Assembly (NCBI GenBank): GCA_963695135.1
Contig: CAVOGA010000002.1
Location: 310,001-374,000, forward strand
DNA length: 64,000 bases
Reading direction: 5' to 3'
From: Marinihelvus sp963695135
Lineage (GTDB): Bacteria; Pseudomonadota; Gammaproteobacteria; Xanthomonadales; SZUA-36
The position numbers and the translations under genes are program-made. The notes beneath the pieces are model-generated. The model saw nothing but the letters and a program-made list of their open reading frames with translations. It made no database searches and was not told where the DNA came from. The first letter of the stretch is position 1. Every line of letters begins with the position of its first letter. Shown piece by piece: positions 25,171 to 33,929 of this stretch.

Positions 25171-26202
25171 ATGGCACGCCCACACATTGAACCCTTCTGC
25201 GACCGCGACGTCGACTTCAAGCACATGAACCTGCCCGGCTTCAGCAACGGTATGCGTTACAAGATGCTGAGCTTCGATGTCGACACCGGCGCCTGCACCA
25301 TGACCGTTCAGCTCGACGGCGGCTATTCCCAGAAGCCCGGCTTTTCCTGGTCGGAAATGGAGATGATCGTCATCGAGGGCAGCCTCCGTTTTGGTGACAA
25401 AACCATGCGCAAGGGCCACTACGCGTTTGTGCCCGCCGGCTACGCCATGCCGGCGATCAGCAGCGATGATGGCGCCCTGGTGCTGATGATGTACAACACC
25501 GGCGAACCCAGCCTGGTGGAGGCGGATGAGCACCACCCGCAGGCCCAGGTTGCCCTGTACCACGACATCGATTCCTACATGGACCTGCCCTGGGCCCTCG
25601 GAAATGTCACCAAGCCGTCCGTGGCCCAGGGTTGCCTGATCAAGCTGCTTAACTACAACCCGATTTCCTACGCCATGACGTTCCTTTATTGCATGACGCC
25701 GGCGTTCTACCAGGACAACATCAGCTATCACGACTGTGCGGAGGAGTCCTACCACCTCTGGGGCACCAGCTGGATGATGCAGTTCGGGGATATTCCCAGC
25801 GGGGGGTATTTCTGGCGGCCCGCGTACATCAACCACGGTGCCTTTGCCTCCGAGTTTGGCTGCATTGCCCTCGGGCGCGTGGACTCAAAACTGTTTAATT
25901 ATTTCCACTACAACCCCTGGTCAACGCCGAAGGAAAACCAGGAACGTGCCGCGGCCCGGTCCTACCAGCGCGACCCGATGCTCTACCGGTGGATGGTCAG
26001 CCACGCGCACAACCACCCGCATGGGCCGGAAGACTTCGAGCGTAGCCAGGCCCTGCTCGGAGCACGGCACGCGGAGATGAAAGTGTCGGATGGCAAGGAA
26101 CACAGCCATTGGCACACGCATAACCATGTGCACGACCACGACCACGACCACGACCACGATCATGACCACGAGCACGGCCATGACCATGACCACAGCCACT
26201 GA
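25171..26202 (+). CDS. Bicupin-like protein with histidine-rich C-terminal tail
   Basis: A 343-residue protein. The N-terminal cupin (~40-110) has EMIVIEGSLRFGDKTMRKGHYAFVPAGY, and a second cupin-like half (~170-270) has CAEESYHLWGTSWMMQFGD followed by FWRPAYINHGAF. The last ~45 residues are almost entirely His with Asp, Glu, Ser and Gly (HDHDHDHDH type), a metal-chelating tail coded by a near-perfect hexamer repeat. It resembles the ureidoglycine-aminohydrolase/dioxygenase type of bicupin only in layout. It is last in the transporter-amidohydrolase-CoA-transferase run and may be a metalloenzyme loaded through its own tail. Confidence 0.72.
   Translation: MARPHIEPFCDRDVDFKHMNLPGFSNGMRYKMLSFDVDTGACTMTVQLDGGYSQKPGFSWSEMEMIVIEGSLRFGDKTMRKGHYAFVPAGYAMPAISSDDGALVLMMYNTGEPSLVEADEHHPQAQVALYHDIDSYMDLPWALGNVTKPSVAQGCLIKLLNYNPISYAMTFLYCMTPAFYQDNISYHDCAEESYHLWGTSWMMQFGDIPSGGYFWRPAYINHGAFASEFGCIALGRVDSKLFNYFHYNPWSTPKENQERAAARSYQRDPMLYRWMVSHAHNHPHGPEDFERSQALLGARHAEMKVSDGKEHSHWHTHNHVHDHDHDHDHDHDHEHGHDHDHSH
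26131..26199 (+). repeat. Tandem hexamer repeat coding the His-Asp tail
   Basis: Consecutive CACGAC-type hexamers (CACGAC four times, then CACGAT, CATGAC, CACGAG, CACGGC, CATGAC, CATGAC, CACAGC, CAC) encode the alternating His-Asp tail. Such a repeat can change length in frame by replication slippage. Confidence 0.85.
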
Positions 26203-26204
26203 GG

Positions 26205-27101
26205 TCAGGAGTCGAGAAAACGGTCGATAGCTTCCCGCACCGCGGGCTCACTAAGCGTCGGCACATGACCGCGCCGGGGTACGGTGAGGACCTGCAGGTC
26301 CGGCTTGATGGCCTGCATACGCTGAATGATCCCGGGCGTAAGGATGTCTGACAGCGCTCCATGCAGCACCAGGCAGGGCATGGTGACCGCGCGAAAATTG
26401 TCCCAGTTGTCCAGGTTCAGGCCCCTGAGGCGTTTGAAACCCAGCTTTTTCATCCAGCCGATGATTTTTGCCGCCTTGACCGAGTGCGCCACCGCATCAC
26501 CGATCGCCGGATCATAGTTGGGCACCAGTTGACCGTCGCCGCTTTCCCGCCAGGAGGCGCGGGCCTGCTGTTCCCAGAAGGCGTCGTCCTGGTCCGGGTA
26601 GGCGAGTTCGTAGTTTTTGCGGGTCGTGGCGGTTGCCTCGTTCCAGTCCGATGCGGCCGGGGTCTGTCCCACGTAGGTCACCAGGCGGCCGATTGCCGCC
26701 GGAGGCACCTCCGGTCCGATGTCATTCATCACCAGGGCGCGTATACGTTCCGGCTGTTGGTCGGCCATGATCATGCCCATCAGCCCGCCCAGCGAAGTAC
26801 CCAGGACTGCGACCTGGCCAATGCCAAGGTCATCAAGCAGCTTCCACATGTCGCGTACGTAGGTGGGCGGCAGGTACTGTTTCCAGTTCGGGTCATAGTC
26901 AGACTGCCCGCGGCCGCGCAGGTCCGGGCTGATCACCCGGTAACGGTCCGCGAGGTGGCTGGCAATGCCATCGAAGTCGGCACTGTTGCGGGTCAGCCCC
27001 GGCAGGCAGAGGACCACCCTGGGGTTCGCAGGGTCACCGTATTCGCGGTGATACAGGGACAGGCCATCAAAGCTGGTGCTGTGGTGTTCCGTGTAGTTCA
27101 T
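26205..27101 (-). CDS. Alpha/beta hydrolase
   Basis: 298 residues from the ATG at 27101; an upstream extension overlaps the ligase gene and is not hydrolase-like. The fold is complete: oxyanion region LCLPGLTRNSADF, SPDLRGRGQSDYD, nucleophile S103 in GTSLGG, an acid residue after VLHGALSD and histidine in PRRGHVPTL. It probably hydrolyses an ester or lactone. In this neighbourhood (acyl-CoA ligase, 3-hydroxybutyrate dehydrogenase, PHA depolymerase) a role on hydroxybutyrate oligomers is plausible but not shown. It is convergent with the bicupin gene, 2 bp between stops. Confidence 0.8.
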   Translation of the reverse strand: MNYTEHHSTSFDGLSLYHREYGDPANPRVVLCLPGLTRNSADFDGIASHLADRYRVISPDLRGRGQSDYDPNWKQYLPPTYVRDMWKLLDDLGIGQVAVLGTSLGGLMGMIMADQQPERIRALVMNDIGPEVPPAAIGRLVTYVGQTPAASDWNEATATTRKNYELAYPDQDDAFWEQQARASWRESGDGQLVPNYDPAIGDAVAHSVKAAKIIGWMKKLGFKRLRGLNLDNWDNFRAVTMPCLVLHGALSDILTPGIIQRMQAIKPDLQVLTVPRRGHVPTLSEPAVREAIDRFLDS

Positions 27102-27120
27102 GATCGTGATCCCGGGAAAA

Positions 27121-28680
27121 TCAGTGTGGCTGGCTGAGCCAGTCGCGCCAGCGTTCGCGCAATTCGCGCTTGAGAATTTTACCGTTGGCGTTGCGGGGCA
27201 GTTCATCAATGGCCACCAGGCCGGCCAGGCGCTGATGTTTGCCGACGCGCTCGTTGGTCCAGGCCAGCAGTTCTGTCGCGTCGACCGGATCACCGACGAT
27301 CACCGCGAAAGGCGTCTCGCCCCAGCGCTCGCTGTCGATGCCGATAACTGCCGCTTCGCGCACCGCCGGGTGTGAAAGCAGGACCTGCTCCATGTCGGCA
27401 GGATACAGGTTCAGCCCGCCGGAAATAATCAGGTCCTTTTTGCGATCCACCAGGTACAGAAAGCCGTCCTCGTCCAGGCGGCCCACGTCGCCGGTGCGCA
27501 GCCAGCGGTTACCCTGTTCGTCGGTCCAGGTGGCTTCCTCGTTGGCATCGTCCCGGCCATGGTAGCCGGCCATCAGGATGCGCCCGCGGCCCACGATTTC
27601 CCCCGCCTCGCCGGGCGGGCAGGGCCGGTCCTGCTCGTCGAGGATCAGCAGGTCCGTGCCCATCAGCGGCTTGCCGACGCTGGCCAGGCGGCCGGCGGCT
27701 TCCTCCGGCTCCAGGGTGGTAATCAGTCCCTCGGTCAAGCCGTACAGCTCGATCAGACGCGGTGAAATACGGGCCATGATGCCGCGCTTGAGGTCTCCGG
27801 TCAGTGGTGAGCCGCAGCACATCAGGCTCTCGATGCTGGCCAGGTCCGCATCCGCAAAGGCCGGGTCATCGAGAATCCGCTGGAACTGCACCGGCACCAT
27901 GGCGGTCACGGTGACCCGGTGCCTGCTGACCAGTGCCAGCCACTGCGCCGCGCTGAACTCGCGCATGATGACCAGCGTGCTGCCGGTGAGCGCCATGCAG
28001 CCCATGGACGCCCAGGAGATATTCGAAAACAGTCCGATGGAGCAGAGGTTGACCGAGGCGCGATGGATTCGCAGGGCGATACAGAGGTCGTAGAACCAGT
28101 CCAGGCGGCGCCGGTGCGTGTGCACGATGCCCTTGGGCTGACCGGTGGTGCCGGAGGAGTAAATGATGTTGCACTCGCTCTCATCCTGCAGCTCAATGCC
28201 GGGCGCCGATATGGCCTGGGCTTCCCGCCAGGCAGAGAAGTCAGTCCAGTCCCGTGTGCTGGCGCCGCAGCAGTAACGCGCGCGCAGCCCGGGCAGCTGA
28301 TCCAGTCGATCCTGCAGCCGCCCGGCATGGTCACCGGTAACGATCAGGGCGCGGGCGCGGGCGTCCTTCATCATGGTCACCAGGCCATCCTCGCTGACCA
28401 TGACATTCAGGGGAACGGCCACCCCGCCGGCGCACAGGATGCCAAACAGGCTGACCATCATCTCCGTGCAGCTGCTCATGAGCACGGCGACCCGGTCACC
28501 GGTTTCCAGCCCGTCGGCGCGCAGCCCGTTGGCGACCTGGCATACCTGCTGGTGAAACGCGCGCCAGCTCAGAACCGTTTCGTCACAGATGATGGCGGGC
28601 TTGTCGCCGCACCAGCGTCCGTTCAGGGCCAGCACGTCCGGCAGCAGCGGGGCAGGGGCGTTGAACCAGGGTGCGCTCAT
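27121..28680 (-). CDS. AMP-binding acyl-CoA synthetase
   Basis: A 519-residue ANL-family ligase. The phosphate loop is IIYSSGTTGQPKG, followed by LIELYGLTEG, RTGDVGRLDEDGFLYLVDRKKD and the C-terminal catalytic lysine region NANGKILKREL. It activates a carboxylic acid to its CoA thioester through an adenylate. It is shorter than acetoacetyl-CoA synthetase (~650), so the acid is uncertain; a short- or medium-chain or hydroxy acid is possible. Adjacent to 3-hydroxybutyrate dehydrogenase and the hydrolase, all on the minus strand. Confidence 0.88.
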   Translation of the reverse strand: MSAPWFNAPAPLLPDVLALNGRWCGDKPAIICDETVLSWRAFHQQVCQVANGLRADGLETGDRVAVLMSSCTEMMVSLFGILCAGGVAVPLNVMVSEDGLVTMMKDARARALIVTGDHAGRLQDRLDQLPGLRARYCCGASTRDWTDFSAWREAQAISAPGIELQDESECNIIYSSGTTGQPKGIVHTHRRRLDWFYDLCIALRIHRASVNLCSIGLFSNISWASMGCMALTGSTLVIMREFSAAQWLALVSRHRVTVTAMVPVQFQRILDDPAFADADLASIESLMCCGSPLTGDLKRGIMARISPRLIELYGLTEGLITTLEPEEAAGRLASVGKPLMGTDLLILDEQDRPCPPGEAGEIVGRGRILMAGYHGRDDANEEATWTDEQGNRWLRTGDVGRLDEDGFLYLVDRKKDLIISGGLNLYPADMEQVLLSHPAVREAAVIGIDSERWGETPFAVIVGDPVDATELLAWTNERVGKHQRLAGLVAIDELPRNANGKILKRELRERWRDWLSQPH

Positions 28681-28690
28681 GGTGCTGACC

Positions 28691-29488
28691 TTACTTCGCG
28701 GACCAGCCTCCGTCCATGGGCAAGACGGCGCCGGTGATCGAGGCGGCAGAATCCGTGCACAGGTACACCGCCATGGCCGCGACCTGTTCGATGGTCACCA
28801 GCTTTTTGGTGGGCTGGGCGAGCAGCATGACGTCGCGCAGGACCGCTTCCTCGCTGATGCCGCGGGCTTTGGCGGTGTCCGCCACCTGGTTGGCCACCAG
28901 CGGCGTTGCCACGTAACCCGGGGCAATCGCATTGGCCGTGACTCCGGCCTCGGCGGCTTCCAGGGCCACGGTCTTGGTCAGACCGGCGATACCGTGCTTG
29001 GCCGCGACGTACGCCACCTTGTAGGGGGAGGCGCGCAGGGCGTGTGCGGAGGCCACGTTGATGATCCGGCCCCAGCCGGCCTCGACCATGGCCGGCAGCG
29101 CCAGGCGGCAGGTGTGGAAAGACGAGGACAGGTTAATGGCGATGATCGCATCCCAGCGCTCCGGCGGAAAATCCTGGATGGGCGCCACGTGCTGAATACC
29201 GGCGTTGTTCACCAGCACATCGATCGGACCATGCGTATTGCACGCCTCGTGCATCATGACCTCGATGTCGTCCGGCCTGCTCATGTCCGCGGGATGATAG
29301 CTGACCGGGGCGCCGGAGCGCTCGCCAAGGGTCCGGGTCAGGGTTTCGATGTCCCCCGGGTCACCAAACCCGTTGATCGTAAGCGTGCAGCCCTGGTCGG
29401 CCAGCGCCTCCGCAATGCCCTTGCCAATACCGGAGGTGGAGCCGGTGACCAGCGCGTGTCGTCCTTTTAAAAAGCGATCGGTCGTCAT
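28691..29488 (-). CDS. bdhA: 3-hydroxybutyrate dehydrogenase-type SDR
   Basis: 265 residues. Cofactor motif TGSTSGIGKG, then INGFGD, VNNAGIQHVAPIQDFP, catalytic S147, and Y160-VAA-K164 followed by HGIAGLTKTVALE. The sequence tracks D-3-hydroxybutyrate dehydrogenase closely (AGIQHVAPI..FP, GWGRIINVAS, PGYVATPLV..Q, MDGGW). It would oxidise D-3-hydroxybutyrate to acetoacetate with NAD+. It lies 10 bp upstream of the ligase gene in transcription order, next to a broken MFS transporter and near a PHA depolymerase, consistent with use of 3-hydroxybutyrate. Confidence 0.85.
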   Translation of the reverse strand: MTTDRFLKGRHALVTGSTSGIGKGIAEALADQGCTLTINGFGDPGDIETLTRTLGERSGAPVSYHPADMSRPDDIEVMMHEACNTHGPIDVLVNNAGIQHVAPIQDFPPERWDAIIAINLSSSFHTCRLALPAMVEAGWGRIINVASAHALRASPYKVAYVAAKHGIAGLTKTVALEAAEAGVTANAIAPGYVATPLVANQVADTAKARGISEEAVLRDVMLLAQPTKKLVTIEQVAAMAVYLCTDSAASITGAVLPMDGGWSAK

Positions 29489-29491
29489 GAT

Positions 29492-30794
29492 TCAGTCTTC
29501 CCAGTCCTGCTCCAGCCAGCGCGACGCGAGCAGAAACAGCGCCGCCGCGAGCAGGTAAAAGCCGGTGCCGGCCACGATGGAATAGCGCAGGGACTCCTCG
29601 CCGTACTGCATTTGCAGGAAGTCCGAGAGGGCGCCGATGGCCCAGGTGCCCAGGCCGATGCCCAGCAGGTTGTTGAAAAAGAGAAATACGGCCGAGGCCG
29701 TGGCGCGCATATTGGGCGGCACCAGTTGCTGCACCGTGGCCATGACCGGGCCGACCCAGACCAGGCCCAGGGCGACCGGAACCAGCAATACGAAGAACGC
29801 CAGGGTCAGGGTCGGGGTCAGTACGCCGAGCACATAGGTCGGTACGGATATCAGAAAGCGCCAGCGCCGGAATCGTCACGTAGCGGGTGCGTTTGAGCTG
29901 GCCCAGCCGGTCGCCCAGCCAGCCGCCGGCCCACATGCCGGCCATGCCGCCGACCAGCAGGATCGCCCCGAAAAACAGCGAGGCTTCCAGCAGGGTCAGG
30001 CCGTGGCTGCGCACGATGAACGAGGGCATCCAGAAAAACAGGCCGTAGCCCATCATGGAGGAGCATGATGCGCCCACGGACAGAAGCCAGAAGCTGGGCT
30101 TGCCGGCCAGCGTTCGCATGATGATTTTCAGGCCCGGGTGCCGGTGTACCCTCGGGTTGACTGGTCATAATGACCGCGTTCCGGCTCCTTGCACCAGCAT
30201 GCGAAACACCGGCGCGAGCATGATGCCGGCCACCCCGACCGCGAAAAAGGCCCAGCGCCAGTCAATCAGGCTGGCGATGACGCCGCCCAGAACAATACCC
30301 AGGGCGCTGCCGATGGGAATGCCAAAGGAATAGATGCTGACCGCCCGCGCCCGCTGCCCGGGCGGGAAGTAGTCCATCAGCAGGGAGTAGGCCGGGGTAA
30401 CGCCGCCGGCTTCACCGACTCCGACGCCCAGCCGCGCCAGGAACAGGTGCCAGAAATTCTGCGCCAGGCCGCAGGCCGCGGTAAACGCGCTCCACAGGCC
30501 CAGGGCAATGGTGATGATCCAGGTCCTGCTGACCCGGTCCGCCAGCATGGCGACCGGAATACCCAGGCCGGTATAGAACAGGGCAAAAGCCAGTCCACCC
30601 ATCAAGCCCAGCTGCGCGTCCGTGAGTCCCAGGTCGGCCTTGATGGGAACCGCCAGGATGCCGACGATCTGCCGGTCAATAAAATTGAAGGTGTAGACCA
30701 CCACCAGCATCAGCAGGGCGATGCTGCGCCCGGGCAACGGAGCCGGTGTGGCAGCCACCTGGGCGGGTTTCTCAGGAGAGTTCGAGGTGCTCAT
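29492..30794 (-). pseudogene. MFS transporter disrupted by several frameshifts
   Basis: Read across frames this is one ~430-residue major-facilitator transporter. The N-terminal 190 residues are intact (FIDRQIVGILAVPIKADLGL, LARLGVGVGEAGG, YSFGIPIGS). Near 30190 the frame is lost at caaggag, where an alternative frame gives the expected EPERG. It returns to frame around 30135 before LKIIMRTLAGK and is lost again near 29855 (gcgctttctg) before VPTYVLGVLTP continues to WLEQDWED. All breaks are single bases beside short homopolymers, so either sequencing error or real decay is possible. Its place next to 3-hydroxybutyrate dehydrogenase suggests it carried hydroxybutyrate or a similar acid. Confidence 0.75.
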
Positions 30795-30845
30795 CAGGGG
30801 GTCTCAGACCGGACCGTATCTTGCCGTCGCGGTCAGGCAGGCAAG

Positions 30846-30873
30846 GATGGGGCGGGCTGCTGCCCGCCCCATC
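30846..30873 (-). terminator. Strong hairpin after the TonB receptor gene
   Basis: A perfect 12-bp stem GATGGGGCGGGC / GCCCGCCCCATC with a 4-nt loop, 6 bp past the receptor stop. There is no T-run after it, so it may act as an mRNA stabiliser or a weak terminator. Confidence 0.55.
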
Positions 30874-30879
30874 GATCGC

Positions 30880-33126
30880 TCAGAAGCGGTAGTCGAGCCT
30901 CAGATCCCAGGTCTGCGGATTGCCGTAGTAGGCGGTCTGAATATTGCCCACGCTGCGGAATTCCTGCCCTTCGACCTTGTACAGCTCATCCGTGGCGTTC
31001 TTGATGCCCGCGGTGACAATCCACTGCTCGTCAGGGCTCGTCCAGCTGACAAAGCCGTTCAGGGTGAAGAAGGAATCCGCGAAGAGCGGATCAACATTGT
31101 CAACGCTGAGCCACATGGAGTCGCGGTAGTTGTAGTCGGCGCCGATCCGGACCGCCGCGCCTGTGCTCAGGTCAATGGTGTAGATACCTGCAACGCGCAC
31201 GGTCCACTCCGGTGAGAAGGCCGGTTCGTCCGGCAGGCCGTCAGCACCGGTGAATCCACCTGCACCGTACTTCGCATCCAGGTAACCGATCTGCGTATTG
31301 AGCTGCAATGCGTCGGTGACCAGCCAGGCCATGTCAACTTCCACACCGCTCAGGTCCAGCTGCGCGGCATTAAGTACCGGGAAGTTGAAATCGATGCCGT
31401 CGGTTTCCGATACACGGGCCTGGAAGTCATCGTACTGGCTGGTAAAGATGGCGTAGTTGGCCTGGAAGCGACCGCCCGCCATGATGGTCTTGGCGCCGAT
31501 TTCAGCGGTCCAGACCGTTTCCGGGTCGTAGGCCGAAACATCCGCCGGGGTGTTTGCGCGTCCGTTAAAACCACCGCTCTTGAAGCCTTCGGCGACACGG
31601 GCGTAGAGGTTCACATTGTCGTTGACGGTGTAGTCCAGGGTGAAGGTCGGTGTCCAGTTGCTCCAGCTGTCCGAGGCGTTGAATTCGAAGGCTGGATCCG
31701 CATTACCCAGGATATCGCTGAAGGTGCTGGTGCTGCGGAAGTAGTCCTTCTTCTCATCCGTGTAGCGCACACCCACCCCGAGGTTCCATTTCTCGGCAAA
31801 TTGCCAGTTCACCTGGCCGAATGCCGCGTAGCTCGTGGTGTTCAGGTCGTCGACGATGGTTCGCTCAAACGATATCGGGATGCCATTGAACAGCAGGAAG
31901 TCGTCGGCGTTTGCCCACTGGTTGGAGGGTACATGCTCGTCCAGGTAGTAAAGACCGGCAACCCAGGTCACCGTATCGGTATTGCCCAGGAGCTGGAATT
32001 CCTGGCTGAACTGGTCCTGGTCGAGGCCGACGAAGACATCGCCCAGTTCCAGCGTGGTGGCGTCGATATCAATAAAGGAGTTGGTTTCCAGTCCACGGTA
32101 GGCGGTGATGGACTTGAAGCTCAGGTCCTCATTGATGTCCCAGGCAACGGTGACATTGGCTCCCCAGTTTTCAACGGTCTGGCCCTTGCCGGATAAGCTG
32201 GTGCTGCTCTCGAAATCCCAGGGGCCGGGGGGCGGCACGTAACGAATTACGGTTTGTCCGGTGCCCAGGTCGAAACTGGTCAACGGCGCTTCGGCATTAC
32301 CCAGGGTCAGGGCAACGTCCTCTTCCGTGTAGTCTGCCGAGAACGTCACCAGCACACTGTCACTGGCGTCCCAGGCGCCCTTGAACCGGGCCACCGTGGT
32401 GTAGTCATCGTTGTATTTCAGGCCGGTGAGAGGGTCGGTGACGAAGCCGCTGCGCTGGTTATGCAGGACGCTCAAACCCAGCGACAGGTCTTCGGTGACC
32501 GGGCCGGAGAGATAGGCGGCGCCTTCGACGCGGTCATAGGCGCCATAAACCAGGGTGGCCGCGGCCTCGAACTCGTCGCCGGGCGTCCGCGTGATCAGCC
32601 GGATGGCGCCGCCCGGGGTGTTCTTGCCGTACAGCGTGCCTTGCGGGCCGCGCAGCACTTCGATTCGCTCAATGTCATAGAGTTTGAACAGCGCACCCTG
32701 AATTCGTGACATGTACACGTCATCGAGGTAGATACCCACCGCCGGGTCAAATGTTTGCAGTGCATCCGGCTGGCCGACACCACGAATGTAGATGTTGACG
32801 CTGGAGGCTGAGCCGCGGCCCTGGACCAGGTTCAGGTTAGGCACCGCGCCCTGGATAGATCCGAGGTTGTCGGCCTGCAGGTTACGCAGCTGTTCGTCGG
32901 TAAAGGCGCTGATCGCCATCGGGACTTCCTGAATCGTCTGTTCGCGACGCTGGGCGGTCACCACCACTTCTTCCAGCAGCTGCTGCTCCTGCTGACTTTC
33001 GGTTTCTTCCTGCGCGAGGCCCGCCTGGGGCAGGGCCAGCGCCGCTGCGATGGCAAGCGTCAGCAGGGGTACACGGCGATGACCGCCGAGCGGATTCAGT
33101 GAGCGTATCGGGTTGCTGTTTTGCAT
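30880..33126 (-). CDS. TonB-dependent receptor linked to TetR regulator and PHA depolymerase
   Basis: 748 residues from ATG 33126, which has AAGG at the right distance; a TTG at 33159 would put the start inside the operator. Signal peptide to PQAGLAQ, TonB-box-like EEVVVTAQRRE, plug with SSVNIYIRGVGQ and IEVLRGPQGTLYGKNTPGG, and a barrel ending DLRLDYRF. The ligand is unknown. The divergent TetR gene and two identical-half-site operators between them indicate specific control, and the depolymerase on the other side suggests uptake of PHA-derived oligomers. Confidence 0.9.
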   Translation of the reverse strand: MQNSNPIRSLNPLGGHRRVPLLTLAIAAALALPQAGLAQEETESQQEQQLLEEVVVTAQRREQTIQEVPMAISAFTDEQLRNLQADNLGSIQGAVPNLNLVQGRGSASSVNIYIRGVGQPDALQTFDPAVGIYLDDVYMSRIQGALFKLYDIERIEVLRGPQGTLYGKNTPGGAIRLITRTPGDEFEAAATLVYGAYDRVEGAAYLSGPVTEDLSLGLSVLHNQRSGFVTDPLTGLKYNDDYTTVARFKGAWDASDSVLVTFSADYTEEDVALTLGNAEAPLTSFDLGTGQTVIRYVPPPGPWDFESSTSLSGKGQTVENWGANVTVAWDINEDLSFKSITAYRGLETNSFIDIDATTLELGDVFVGLDQDQFSQEFQLLGNTDTVTWVAGLYYLDEHVPSNQWANADDFLLFNGIPISFERTIVDDLNTTSYAAFGQVNWQFAEKWNLGVGVRYTDEKKDYFRSTSTFSDILGNADPAFEFNASDSWSNWTPTFTLDYTVNDNVNLYARVAEGFKSGGFNGRANTPADVSAYDPETVWTAEIGAKTIMAGGRFQANYAIFTSQYDDFQARVSETDGIDFNFPVLNAAQLDLSGVEVDMAWLVTDALQLNTQIGYLDAKYGAGGFTGADGLPDEPAFSPEWTVRVAGIYTIDLSTGAAVRIGADYNYRDSMWLSVDNVDPLFADSFFTLNGFVSWTSPDEQWIVTAGIKNATDELYKVEGQEFRSVGNIQTAYYGNPQTWDLRLDYRF

Positions 33127-33154
33127 GAGATTGAGCCTTGTGTTTTGGAATAAT

Positions 33155-33170
33155 TTCAACAGCTGTTGAA
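33155..33170. promoter_or_regulatory. TetR operator 1: TTCAAC-AGCT-GTTGAA
   Basis: A perfect 16-bp palindrome 29 bp upstream of the TonB receptor start. The half-site and spacing are the same as in operator 2. Confidence 0.7.
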
Positions 33171-33209
33171 TCTATTTGTTTACGCAGTATTTACGTTTTT
33201 TAACAAAAT

Positions 33210-33225
33210 TTCAACAAGAGTTGAA
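33210..33225. promoter_or_regulatory. TetR operator 2: TTCAAC-AAGA-GTTGAA
   Basis: The same 6-bp arms with a 4-bp spacer, centred 55 bp from operator 1 (close to five helical turns) and 57 bp before the TetR start. The pair probably lets the TetR protein repress both divergent promoters. Confidence 0.7.
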
Positions 33226-33281
33226 AAAAGCCCTTGCCGCGTGTTCAATGGATTCCGCAGTCGCCGCCCAGGAGACGGGTC

Positions 33282-33929
33282 ATGGCCCGGGGAAAAACCC
33301 GAAAAGAGAAGATTCTCGAGATCGCTGAGCGGCTGTTTGCGCAGCGCGGTTTCTACGGCGTGTCCCTTCGTGATATTACGAATGAAGCCGGCGTGGACGT
33401 CGCTTTGATCAAATATCACTTCGGCAACAAGCAGGGCCTGTTTGATGAATTGCTGATGCGCCGTGCCAAGGCCATTAACCTTGAACGCTCCCGCGCCCTG
33501 GACGAGATCCTGTCCCGTTCCGACCCCGCGCCGGTCGAGGAAATCGTTGACGCGTTTACCCATACCCTGTTGAACAAGGTGATCAGTGAAGACCCCAGCT
33601 GGCGGAACTACTTCGGCCTCCTGGCGCAGGTCAACAACAACCCGGACTGGGGCGGTCAATCCATGTCCCGCTATTTTGACCCGCTGGTGCGGCGTTTTCT
33701 CGACGCCCTGCGCCAGGCGCTGCCTGACTGCGATGAGGCGGACCTCTACTGGTGCTACCACTTCTGGTCCGGGGCCCTGACCCTGACCTTCGCAGATACC
33801 AAGCGTATCGACGCGCTGTCCGGCGGACTGTGTCATTCATCCGATTTTGAAAGCGTGCATGAACGCCTGGTGCCATTTATCAGCGCCGGCCTGCGTGCCC
33901 TGTGTCAGCAAAAGGAAAATCAACAATGA
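33282..33929 (+). CDS. TetR-family transcriptional regulator
   Basis: 215 residues from the ATG preceded by CCAGGAGA. The N-terminal helix-turn-helix is RKEKILEIAERLFAQRGF, then VSLRDITNEAGVDVALIKYHFGNKQGLFDEL. The C-terminal ligand domain (~80-210) is typical in size, and the ligand could be a 3-hydroxyacid, an acyl-CoA or an oligomer. Two TTCAAC-N4-GTTGAA operators upstream indicate self-control and control of the divergent receptor. Its stop overlaps the start of the depolymerase gene (ATGA), so regulator and depolymerase are co-translated. Confidence 0.88.
   Translation: MARGKTRKEKILEIAERLFAQRGFYGVSLRDITNEAGVDVALIKYHFGNKQGLFDELLMRRAKAINLERSRALDEILSRSDPAPVEEIVDAFTHTLLNKVISEDPSWRNYFGLLAQVNNNPDWGGQSMSRYFDPLVRRFLDALRQALPDCDEADLYWCYHFWSGALTLTFADTKRIDALSGGLCHSSDFESVHERLVPFISAGLRALCQQKENQQ

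Noticed and set aside
26131..26199. CRISPR-like repetition
   Set aside because: It is a perfect in-frame hexamer repeat coding His-Asp, without spacers; no CRISPR array or cas gene is present.
33127..33159. TTG start at 33159 for the TonB receptor
   Set aside because: It lies inside TetR operator 1; the ATG at 33126 has a ribosome-binding site and begins a normal signal peptide.
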